Source: Ectocarpus siliculosus (taxonomy: Eukaryota; Sar; Phaeophyceae; Ectocarpales; Ectocarpaceae). Taken from it: a stretch of DNA of 64,000 bases. Shown here piece by piece: positions 55,701 to 64,000 of this stretch (position 1 is its first letter; every line of letters starts with the position of its first letter). The stretch covers positions 5,069,340 to 5,133,339 of the forward strand of contig FN649740.1 in NCBI GenBank assembly GCA_000310025.1. The letters run 5' to 3'. The notes beneath the pieces were generated by a model, which worked only from the letters and a program-made list of their open reading frames with translations, was not told the origin of the DNA and searched no databases. Made by a program: the position numbers and the translations under genes.

Positions 55701-58700
55701 CATTGATGGCGTTCTCTACTGGTTGCTACACCGGACTAAAAGTTCCTGCATCCAACAAACCGAAAAACTCTCGACCGATTGCATCATTCCATAACTCTGA
55801 ATGTTGAGACCGCATGGCCTCGTTGAACGTCTTCGGCTCGCGGAGGTCGCTGGCCATGCAGTGCGGAAGGTCAGGCATCTTGTCAGGAGGACGCTCGGCG
55901 CGAAGAGCGGCGTCCACATCCTCGCGGGTGGCGAACATCGTTGCGAACATCCTGCGGTCTCCCCCCCCCCCCGGAATCCACGGGCCCCCCAGCTCCCACA
56001 GCCCCCCCGCTTCCACGGCCTCCAGGACTCGGATCCGGCTGCGGCGGGGGCGGTAGGTCGCGGCGTCCTTGATCCACGGCCTCCCGGGTGGCGAGCGACG
56101 AGATGAGGGTGTCCTTGTCCATCATGTCCAACAGCTCAAGGCGGTGGTGGAGAGCGGTGCCGCCACTGGGTGGCGACGGCGGTTTTGGTTGCTCATCCAT
56201 GAACCGCACTCCATCGCCGCGTGTGCGGCCGTGAACCCTCGTGTCCTCTCGTCCCAACTCCTTGACGGCTCGTTTCGAAAGCGGCGGGTGCGGAGGAGCG
56301 GGGACGGCGGTGCTGGCGGGCTTCGGCGGCGGCGGCGGTAGGCCCGGGGGCGAACGGGGCGGAGTGGCTGCGGTCGACGGCGGGGCTGAGGATGGTGCGA
56401 CGGAGATCGGCGACGGCGCTGAAGATCCTGTGAAGATCGACGGGGAAGGGGGCGGCGCTGCGGTGGTCGCTGGTGCAGGGGGGTAGTACGTCCATGTCCG
56501 CGGGGGCGGCGGCGGTGCGGCATCGGCCGCAGGTACGGCGGCGGCCGGCGAGGGCGCCGCGGTGACCGAAGAACACTCTTTTGTTCCTCCTCCCGTGCGC
56601 GCACCAGGTCCGTGTGGGCCTCCTTCACGGAATCCTCTATCTGCTCAAAAGTCAAATCAGGGGTGCGGTCCAACAGTTTCTTCTCTAATTTGTAGTCGGA
56701 TGACAGGGCGGACACCAAGTGGTCGTTGGCTTCGTTGTCGGGATACACTGTCCCGTGCGACGCTAGCCTACTCCGCAAAATAGAGAACCTTCCGAAGTAT
56801 TCTTGTGGGTTTTCACTCTCATGCATCGCGAAGCTATGGTACTCCTTCAAGAGTCTCTTTTTCTCGGCTTTCGCTTGGGGTTCGTAATACTTGAGGAAAA
56901 TCCTCCATCCTCCACTCGGGCTCCCGTCCGACACGATTTCCGACAGAATCGGCATGTACGAGATTGACGTGATTAGCACATTCCATGCCACTATAGCCTT
57001 TGCTACCTTTTGTTCGCCATACTCAGTCTTCAGGTCAGTCATACTGATCCCCTGCCTCCCTACTGGGATGTCTTGGTTGCTCATCACTACTTCGTGAACA
57101 TCCTCCTGCGCAAAGCGTGCTACCATGCTCGATCGAAAAATCAAAAGCTTTTGCTGCCTACTGTCCCCCGACTTGAACACACCATCCCAAGGCTCTATTC
57201 GTCTACTCTCAGTCATACGAAGAGTTGTGGGGTGAGACACTGCACCGATATCCCCTGAGGTTTGGAGGCGACCGGCCATGGCAGTCGCAATCGCGTCGGC
57301 CAGCTCGTCTGCGGAGGGGTTGGGTGTTGGGCGCCCAGAATCTTGCTGGTGTGCTGCCTCTTGTTCCTCATTTCCTCCCCGCTGCTGCTCGGCTCGATGC
57401 CGCACCTCCATCTCGGCCATCTTCTTGGCCAGTTTCTCCTCCATCAGCTGCTCCATCCGAGTTGCTACTCGCTCGTTGACCAGTTCTTCGATCCTGGCGT
57501 CCTCCGCTGCTTGGCGGGCTTCCGCTGCTGGGCGGGATTCATCTTCGCGCCTGGAGGCCATCTTGACCCTGCTGTCGATCGCCGCAAGGCGATGCTCCTA
57601 AACCAAGCTCGACCGCGAATCTCGTAGACGACGTGTCATACGCTAGCGTGATCGATAATTCGGGTGGCTCGGTTCTTTGTGGTTGGAGCTCAAAGCGGGT
57701 GGCTCATGGCGGAGCGTGGATGGGTAGGAAACGTGTTGAAAACGTAATGCAAAAGTATTGGAAAGTATTGGGGGGCGTGCCAGTGCTCGTCAAACCTTCA
57801 CGGTATCTGGGCACGCCTTCACTCTTTGTCACTCAACGAATCTCTCTGAATCTCCACCAAATACCTCTCGCAACCAAGGAATATATGTAGAAAGTTCCTA
57901 TCCCTCCGCATCTCATCACTGTTACTTTCGTACGTACGTACCGGACATCTCAACCGTCATACTATGCTGCGAGTACTCCCAATATATCTAATAGGTGGAT
58001 GTGTTCACAAATGAGGGTGTTGAGAGATACATGCGCATTTGGGTTGTTGTTGGTGTTAGGCCTCTCGCTGTCTGGTCGCGCTTGTGGTACGCACACAGCC
58101 TCTTCCCGTGTGGCACGGTTGATGGCGGATGGACACGGGCGGACGCCAGGTTGGACCACCATGACTCAGATCGTCGGTCTAACAATTGCACATCTCGCCC
58201 CCGCTCCCTCTCCGCCGGGGAGTCGAGCTTAGCAACTCAGAAACAACCATCGCCCTCAGTACGAGCTCATGCAACGACGAAAGCCATACCAAGCAAGTGC
58301 ACGGGTTGGCGAGGAAACCACACGTATAATGTGTTGTGCCGATCTCCCTTGCGAATACAACTCCCGCGACTTCTATCCGTTGAGGCCGTCGATACTCATA
58401 CTCTAATCTGGCAACCATGTTCTGGTACCAGAGAGTGCTGACCCATGCGGATCAAATAAACAGTTTTCATCATCAAACAGCTTTGCAGCGGTAGGGGTTC
58501 GAAGTACAGCACGGGTTGGGTAGTGCATACATAACGACAGCTATAAGCAACCGAAAAGAGGCTAGGGTTGCTACGAACGGCACAAATATGAAGCAACTTC
58601 ATCAACCGCTGCCTATTAACCTGACCTGAGCGACAATAACCACGAGATCCCGATGCTCCAAACCAGAAGCAGGCCTCCCAAGAAGCTCGACATGGATGCT

Positions 58701-61700
58701 AGGGTGCCAAACAGTAGAAGCTCCCAACAAAACAGTGCTGCCTTTCACGGGTAGCCCCTCCCCGCCCATATAATGACAACTCTTTGACCTACAACATTCA
58801 CCCGCGACGGGCGGAATTACCTTGTCGGCAGCTAGATAGAAGCGATAGCGAAACCAGTACCTTGGTGATTGCCAACTTGTGATGCAGCTCGCTCGACGTC
58901 GTGCACTTGGGGTAGGCGATCGCTAAGCATTTCGCGGGGTCTTCGGGTTGATGTCTGGAATTCCGTTCAATCCATCGCCCGACGAACGCACTTCTGCCGC
59001 AGGATGTGCAGTGTTTCGCAGTCCTCCCCCAACACCAGACAGTCCAAACGATTGCTCCCTATGTCACAGATCACCCATGCTGGCGTGCCTGACTGGGGGC
59101 ATTGGTACTCTCCGGTCCTGTTCGCTGGCATACATGGTTCTTATATCTGACTACGATGGTGGCGGCCAGGACATGCTTACATTCAGAGGAGCAGCTGCCG
59201 TGTGTACGCTAATCGGGAACCCTGCATCACTAATTGGTACCATGTCCCTGATCTGGTGGGTAGTTCGGCTGCTTGTGCTATATGACCCAGCGAAGAGGAA
59301 GACATACGGGCGGTACGTCCAGGAAAAGCTCGCCGTCCGTGCTCTCGGCTGGTTTTACGTTGGGCTGCAGGTAGTCGTGTGGGCAGCAGCTTCATCGTAT
59401 GGGCTTACCAGGTGATGCGATAGTCCACAATTCAACAACATTTGTGTCCCTCTTGGCGACGGAAGTGGTTGACAAGATGGTTGGCAATCACAATAGTCAC
59501 CGACCGAGAAGCACATAGGCGTGATGCTCTCACCAATGCAACCCGAGTTTGTGCCATGGTTTCTCTACTGTACGCGACATTCCCGGTGGTACCCAAGAAA
59601 GCCCTCGTCTGTCTACTTTCAGAGATCGAGCAGGAGATATTTGCCTGTAGAGCAAGACAGAGCGTATGTATGAATACATCACCAAACTTTGACTCACTCC
59701 ATTGCCCAAAACGGCCCCCTGTGATACCAGGACATCGAACTTACTGCTGCTCACCGTGGATCCATTCGGATCCCTTCTTATGGTTGCAGCTTGCGTCCTA
59801 GTTGGGGGCCGTTTGAAGAGGGTGGAAGACCTGGGTGGCCTGTCTCAAGACGCTCTTGTTCTCCGGTCCTGGGTGATCTTGAGTCTGTGTGAGAACAAAC
59901 AATATTGCGTCACGTACAACGAACATTTAGAACGTCATGGGCACAACTCTTGTATCACTCGCATTCTTGTCAACAGCAAATATCAATATTTTGTGCTTGC
60001 AACATGCGTGTTCTTTCAATTGAGTCCCTCCCTCACTCCCTACCTCGCCTTTCCGGTCAGTTTCCTTCGTGGCAATCTCATCCATTGGAATGCCTGCGGT
60101 GGTCTTCAAGTACTGCTACGCCTTTCTATCGGTGGTCGGCTTCCAAGTTATTGTGTGGAGAATGTGAGTAATGGGTACTTGTACTGTTTGGGCTGGGCTA
60201 ATGGGTACTTGTACTGTTTGGGCTTCTGATATACAGACCAATGGACGACTTAATGCATCGATGACACCGTGAATAAGCAGACGGTTCACCTTTGTGTTAG
60301 CAATGCGATGGCCCACGGTGTACCCCTAGGCTGTCCATTATTCAGCGTAGGCTGCCCATGCGATGGCGCACAGGTTGCTGAGGGACCGCACTGGGGATGT
60401 GTTATTGGACGCTCCACAGCCTAGATCGCCAATCCATGTCGAGTCCATGGCCCGCACACCGGTGCCGACGGCCAACGACCTGCCCATAGATCGACGAATG
60501 GCCGTTTCTGTTGCGGCCCAAGGGGTATCCATGGACCATCTATGGACCGACCCACTACCAGTGAATACCCATGGGCCATCAAAAGGACATCGTTACAATA
60601 CACAGACAGTGATTACGCGTTGTTCGAAAACGATGTCGAGTGACAACCCATGGGCGGCCAACAGGCAGTTCCGGGACGCCCGACGGATAAAACTAGGTGG
60701 ACGGTCCATGGGCGGCCGACGAACCATGACAGTCAATGGGTGGGCGAAGCGTCAATAGTCTTAGTTGGTCCGTCATACGCTGGGCCGTGCATTAAGGTCC
60801 ATAGACCACCCATTATATTCGACCAGGAAGATATCCCATGAGTCAAACCCATGGGAATCCCATGGGACACCTCATGGGACGATGACGGTCCTTTGTAGCA
60901 CCGATCGACCGTCGTGGGTCACCAACGCCCGATGGATGGTCCATGGGCGGCTTGTGGGTAGCTCGAGGGACGTCTCGAGAGGATGGTACCGGTGAATAAG
61001 GTACACGTGGTGGAACACGCGACGAAGGACGCAACAACAACGAGCGACGTGAATGCACTTGTGTATGTTTTCTTCGGTGCGTTCGTGACGACAACTTGAA
61101 GCGCCCTCGATTTCGACGCGAGAATTCGAAACACGCATGAACAGGGACGAGCAACCAGGAAGAAGTGCTGCAGGGGTCAACATGGCTTTAGCCACCACCC
61201 CGGCCATGACTCGGTCATGGATCACTTTTTTTCGCAAAATCGCTTTCCTTGGAACAGGTGGTCGATATTCACCTGCTTTCTCGTGGTTCCATGATCACAG
61301 GGTCACAGGGTAAATTGTACGCTAGCTGGTGATTTACGGCCGGGTCGTGACTGGGATAATGTCGTGATGGCCGAGGTTACACCCTTTAACATACGGTGCA
61401 CGGTCATGGTTCGGTCATGGTCGAGTCATGGCCCTGTTACGGCGGAGCCAGGGTTCATCATGAGTTTTTACTCACTGACCTATTTTTTGACGTTCATGTC
61501 TCTGCGCCGAGCCGTGACTGAGTCTAAACTCGGTCATGCCTCGGTCGCTATTCAGTCATAGCCTCGCTCAAGACCTCCGTCCTGACACCAATGCCATGAC
61601 GTCCTGAGCAAGTATCGACTTTGTCCCTCAAATGATTTTGGGCATGACTTGCCTATCTCAAGATCTTTTGATGACTGAGGTCATGACGAGGCCAACAGCG

Positions 61701-63854
61701 CCAAAACCTAAATTGGTGGACCTCTGCCATATCCAAACGTGCGTTTTCCACAGACTGACGCGGCCATTCGCTTCCACTTCCCAATTCTTGGAGGAGTTTG
61801 CATGCATCAAAGCATGTATGTCGTTTCCTGGCAAGTTGTCCATCGACACGAAGAAAGCACAACTTTTGATGCAAGTGGTCAAATTCGTGAAAGGCGCCAT
61901 GGAGTTCACGCATGTTTATGTAGGAGCTCAGTAAAATCTTATCGAAAGCTCCCAGGGCTCCTCCTAGATATGTAGGAGTTTGGAAATTCTACCTCGTTGT
62001 CCACGAACTCCGCGAGCCCCCACGGGCTCCATATGGTAGCGGTGCAAAGTCTCTATGGAATCAATCAACGCCCACGAATCTTGAACGGAGCTTCCCGGAA
62101 GTCGACACTAATATTGGAGATTTATTTTCTTCCGGAGACCATCACCTAAGCGCTTTCTCTATATTGTGTGTATTAGTGACCGGTACAATAATATCCCGTC
62201 AGTTGGCTGTACTCGTATGCTCCAATCGTTCGAGTGGGGACGATGCCTTGCGATGCTAAAGCAAACTTTGGGTGTGCACCGTAGGTGCGCATGTTCGGGA
62301 GGACATCAAAAGGATAGCGGAGGTTCCGCACAGTCTCAATTAAATAACTTGAAAGTCCGTCGCAAACAGATCACGTCCGACTGGCAGTCCGTCAGACCAG
62401 CAAGATGCACTTTCAGGTTAGACTAATGCTGTCTCTAACGGGCAGAGTCCGAATTTTCCATAATACACGCTTCGTGACGGCAAAATCGATTGGCAGCAAC
62501 GTCAGGCCGGTACGAGAGTTTCTCCAACTCTACAATGGTGGGCAACAGGATACGCTAAGGTGGTTTTTCCCGGGGTGGATCAATCATGACAAGAACAACG
62601 TCCGTGTGGCCTGTATTGCTGGATCCCCGAGCGCACTGTCAACATCGAGGACCCCTGGGGATAGGACTAGTGTCCACAATCACGAAAACCCGCTGGCTTC
62701 TGTGATGGGATTTCTTCCTCTCAAGGAGGCTTTCGGAGAGTTTTGCCGCAAAGCGCTTTGCAGTGAGGTAAGGTTGTAGTTGTTGCTGTCTTCACCTTCG
62801 AAAACGTTCTGAGCTCCATACCTATATTCTGCGAGGAAAAGAACGACCATACGAACGAAGGGCGCAGTCCGCTGTGGCTTGGAGGACAACCGGGGACTGC
62901 TATCATATGTCCATTAGTTCCTCGCAGAGGGCAGCTGACATGAGGTACTTTAGTGACAAACGCCAAAGACATATTTCAAAGTATGCCATATCCTCGGTTT
63001 CGACGAAATAGGTATGTATTCTGACCAAACACTGTCAGTCATTACAATGTGCACATGCCGTACGTACGACGAAACGTTTCCACGATCTAGGAGGACGATC
63101 CAGATTTGACGTTCGAGGGTGCGCACCGGTTGATACGTTCGATCGATGCTCGTAGTCTACATGTTACCTGTTCCTCTCGTCCGTTTTTGCTCTGACTTGA
63201 TGAACCGCCCAGTCGTTCCAGTTCCTGGTTGACGCGTCGGAATACCGAAGCAGGATAATCGCCACCCACGGGAACGAAGCGACAAAAGACGACTTCGACG
63301 GGTTCATTGAAATCGTCAACGAGTACATCAAGGATAACTCAAACTTCGAAATCAACATCGACTGCACCCTCAAAATGAACATAATGAGGATTCGCGAACG
63401 CTCAGCATACAATTCGCTCGACAAGGTAAACGGGGCATGTTGTACGGTGGAAGCTTGGCCGATAGGCTCCGTACATGTCTTGTGCCGCGTAGCAAGAATA
63501 CATAATACCAACTTTGCCTCTGGCAATCCTGTGCTGTCGTCGCGTATGATGTGTCAGAGGTACATACGTAGATGCTGTTGCTGAGCATCTTCATCCGTCG
63601 GATCCCTCGAGAAACTTCGGATGATGTTCTCAGCCTTGCAGCTCAAGGAAACTATGGAAATCCAACACAAACTATGCGATTTGATGTATGTGAAGTACGG
63701 TGTTGACCTAGACGCTGATTTACGGGCAGGTTGTGGTTGTTGTGGCTGTTGTTGTTGTTGGGTACACAATACGAAGAGGGCAGATCAATTTTCAGGACCT
63801 TTACAGTCCGTATTGGTCCAACTGACGCGGGTGCCTCCCATGGTCATCCGCTGA
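52658..63854 (+). CDS. Gene B: seven-transmembrane receptor fused to an RGS domain, 7 exons
   Basis: Exons: 52658-52782, 59070-59411, 59731-59888, 60061-60163, 62497-62767, 63213-63425, 63642-63854. All are GT-AG and in phase, 1425 nt, 474 residues plus stop. The layout equals gene A: TM1 in exon 1, TM2-4 in exon 2, TM5-7 in exons 3-4, and RGS at about residues 311-432 (LPLKEAFGEFCRKALCSE; VNEYIKDNSNFEINID; MEIQHKLCDLMY). The likely role is a membrane-tethered GTPase-accelerating regulator, possibly ligand-responsive. The C terminus has a Cys string (GCGCCGCCCC) written by a tgt-rich microsatellite; it could be a lipidation site or, if a donor at 63731 is used, not coding. Intron 1 contains a copia-type element in antisense. 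The ATG is chosen by alignment with gene A; the frame is open a little upstream. Confidence 0.72.
53673..54016 (-). repeat. Copia LTR (3' LTR in element orientation)
   Basis: 344 bases, preceded by the target duplication GGTGG. It contains the palindromic cgtacgtacgtac and is nearly identical to 57649-57993. Confidence 0.92.
54302..56016 (-). pseudogene. Copia-type reverse transcriptase / RNase H, frameshifted
   Basis: The RT start (EPKTFNEAMRSQHSELWNDA) is in one frame (56016-55726). KFKARLVARGD follows in another. FDIQQAFVQSELDEDVFMRL and KSLYGLKQASRHWH lie in a third (55589-55242). HVDDIFAVG, then LVGSLMWLATQTRPDIANAV, STTEAEYVAIAD and FEDNQGAIQIAHNPIT lie in the long frame 55324-54302. 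At least two or three frameshifts break it, including one at an A-run near 55322. Motifs are otherwise well preserved. Confidence 0.8.
56122..57561 (-). CDS. Copia-type Gag
   Basis: ATG at 57561 (MASRREDESRP) opens a 479-codon frame. The N terminus is a charged coiled coil (VNERVATRMEQLMEEKLAKK). The middle contains the copia gag pattern (LKYYEPQAKAEKKRLLKEYH, then YFGRFSILRSRLA and LVSALSSDYKLEKKLL, FEQIEDSVKEAH). After about 56570 the frame becomes Arg/Pro-rich in a way suggesting a frameshift. No CCHC knuckle or protease follows. Confidence 0.75.
   Translation of the reverse strand: MASRREDESRPAAEARQAAEDARIEELVNERVATRMEQLMEEKLAKKMAEMEVRHRAEQQRGGNEEQEAAHQQDSGRPTPNPSADELADAIATAMAGRLQTSGDIGAVSHPTTLRMTESRRIEPWDGVFKSGDSRQQKLLIFRSSMVARFAQEDVHEVVMSNQDIPVGRQGISMTDLKTEYGEQKVAKAIVAWNVLITSISYMPILSEIVSDGSPSGGWRIFLKYYEPQAKAEKKRLLKEYHSFAMHESENPQEYFGRFSILRSRLASHGTVYPDNEANDHLVSALSSDYKLEKKLLDRTPDLTFEQIEDSVKEAHTDLVRAREEEQKSVLRSPRRPRRPPPYLRPMPHRRRPRGHGRTTPLHQRPPQRRPLPRRSSQDLQRRRRSPSHHPQPRRRPQPLRPVRPRAYRRRRRSPPAPPSPLLRTRRFRNEPSRSWDERTRGFTAAHAAMECGSWMSNQNRRRHPVAAPLSTTALSCWT
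57649..57993 (-). repeat. Copia LTR (5' LTR in element orientation)
   Basis: 345 bases, followed by GGTGG at 57994-57998. Compared with the other copy it has one extra G and ctgcgag for ctacgag. Confidence 0.92.
57999..59069. other. Gene B intron 1, distal part, no exon supported
   Basis: Between the copia insertion and exon 2 there are only short frames without recognised domains. Confidence 0.4.
59070..59411 (+). CDS. Gene B exon 2 (TM2-TM4)
   Basis: 342 nt after acceptor TGTCACAG, donor GTGATG, phase 2 at both edges. It encodes CSLAYMVLI, LIWWVVRLLVLYDPAKRKTY and WFYVGLQVVVWAAASSYG. It has the same length as gene A exon 2 and aligns with it without gaps. Confidence 0.78.
59731..60163 (+). 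CDS. Gene B exons 3 and 4 (TM5-TM7)
   Basis: Exon 3 is 59731-59888 and exon 4 is 60061-60163, the same sizes as in gene A (158 and 103 nt). They encode GSLLMVAACVLVGG, the loop LKRVEDLGGLSQDA, SWVILSLC with SFVAISSIG (TM6), and VVFKYCYAFLSVVGFQVIVW (TM7). Confidence 0.7.
60310..60960. repeat. CCCATGGGC-type palindrome cluster 3
   Basis: Intron 4 of gene B holds the same family of gcccatgggc, ccatggaccg and cccatgggaa words as gene A introns 1 and 4. Open frames here are repeat artefacts. Confidence 0.65.
60961..62496. other. Gene B intron 4, distal part, no exon supported
   Basis: It contains a ggtcatgg-rich stretch near 61400. A segment at 61630-61935 is open on both strands with no recognised domain and might be a mobile-element scrap. 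The last 80 bases are conserved with gene A intron 4 (tgtctctaacggg.ag.gtcc). Confidence 0.4.
62497..62767 (+). CDS. Gene B exon 5 (linker and start of RGS domain)
   Basis: 271 nt, as in gene A, from acceptor TTGGCAG to donor GTAAGG. It encodes NVRPVREFLQL, a divergent linker and LKEAFGEFCRKALCSE, the first RGS helix. Confidence 0.7.
63213..63425 (+). CDS. Gene B exon 6 (RGS core)
   Basis: 213 nt, phase 0-0. It encodes SFQFLVDASEYRSR, then FDGFIEIVNEYIKDNSNFEI and NIDCTLKMN with RERSAYNSLDK. Acceptor and donor match gene A exon 6. Confidence 0.72.
63642..63854 (+). CDS. Gene B exon 7 (RGS end and Cys-rich tail)
   Basis: It begins LKETMEIQHKLCDLMYVKYG after acceptor CTTGCAG, fitting the last RGS helix (pattern Q..-L..LM). 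It continues GVDLDADLRA, a Gly/Cys string and a 27-residue tail to TGA at 63852. It differs from gene A exon 7 outside the helix. A weak donor (GTTGTG at 63731) could instead end the exon before the Cys string. Confidence 0.5.
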   Translation, partial: LKETMEIQHKLCDLMYVKYGVDLDADLRAGCGCCGCCCCWVHNTKRADQFSGPLQSVLVQLTRVPPMVIR

Positions 63855-64000
63855 GCTCGAGAAAAGGGACCGGTAGATACACCATGGAGTACCGCTATCA
63901 AAGGACAATTAGCGCTAGCGACAAAATTGTGCTGGTATTAGTCAGCCGAATCTACGGGAGAGATGTCGAAACCAAAGATCAACCCCCTATTTATTGCTTC

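Larger units (their letters stand above)
53673..57993 (-). mobile_element. Ty1/copia-type LTR retrotransposon, defective, no protease or integrase seen
   Basis: LTRs 53673-54016 and 57649-57993 differ by one substitution and one G in a G-run that I noticed. The target duplication is GGTGG (53668-53672 and 57994-57998). In element orientation the LTR runs TATTAG to GATCA, so the ends are TA...CA and not TG...CA. Gag (57561 to about 56550) is followed by Pro-rich sequence and then directly by copia-type RT/RNase H in several frames. It lies antisense in intron 1 of gene B. A G-rich tract (aggggggc) abuts the 3' LTR as polypurine tract. Confidence 0.88.

Noticed and set aside
62415-62496. Acceptor TTTCAG at 62414 as the start of gene B exon 5
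   Set aside because: It has the wrong phase after exon 4, and the matching stretch in gene A is shifted by one base; the acceptor at 62496 fits both genes.

Overview
The window looks like nuclear DNA of an intron-rich eukaryote. The best guess is a brown alga (Ectocarpus-type stramenopile). The reasons are many small in-phase GT-AG exons separated by introns of a few hundred bases, low-complexity Gly/Gln/Ala-rich proteins, a 7TM-RGS receptor family and several LTR retrotransposons. The organism is an inference; no rRNA, tRNA or organelle gene was found to fix it. There are no operons. A 100-base N gap lies at 21917-22016.

Region 1 (about 2.7-17.7 kb, + strand) holds one 18-exon gene for a YTH-domain protein (m6A-reader family). 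All 18 exons join in phase, giving 1477 codons including the stop. The YTH core is interrupted by a low-complexity insert of about 308 residues. Two in-frame stops (7684, 9381) lie in the N-terminal half, and a duplicated, frameshifted pseudo-exon precedes the last YTH exon.

Region 2 (about 20.8-26.4 kb) is repeat DNA built on CCATGG-centred palindromes. It includes a 2.95 kb fold-back element with arms of about 570 bp (23.43-26.39 kb).

Region 3 (27.2-63.9 kb) is a head-to-head pair of paralogous genes for seven-transmembrane receptors fused to an RGS domain. Gene A runs on the - strand (50256 down to 27206) and gene B on the + strand (52658 to 63854). Four of their seven exons have identical lengths and the same phases. 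Each gene carries its own LTR retrotransposon in intron 1. Gene A has a 12.3 kb Ty3/gypsy-type element (33896-46165, nested in an older LINE remnant). Gene B has a 4.3 kb Ty1/copia-type element (53673-57993) lacking recognisable protease and integrase. The gypsy polyprotein contains a NADAR/YbiA-like domain ahead of the protease, and a chromodomain plus a Tudor-like segment at its C terminus. That cargo is the most unusual content of the window.

The predicted biology is m6A RNA reading (YTH protein) and G-protein signalling control (7TM-RGS pair: receptor-like membrane part plus a GTPase-accelerating domain). Everything else is mobile or repetitive DNA. Exon coordinates were derived by hand from splice sites, phase and paralogue comparison, without transcript data.
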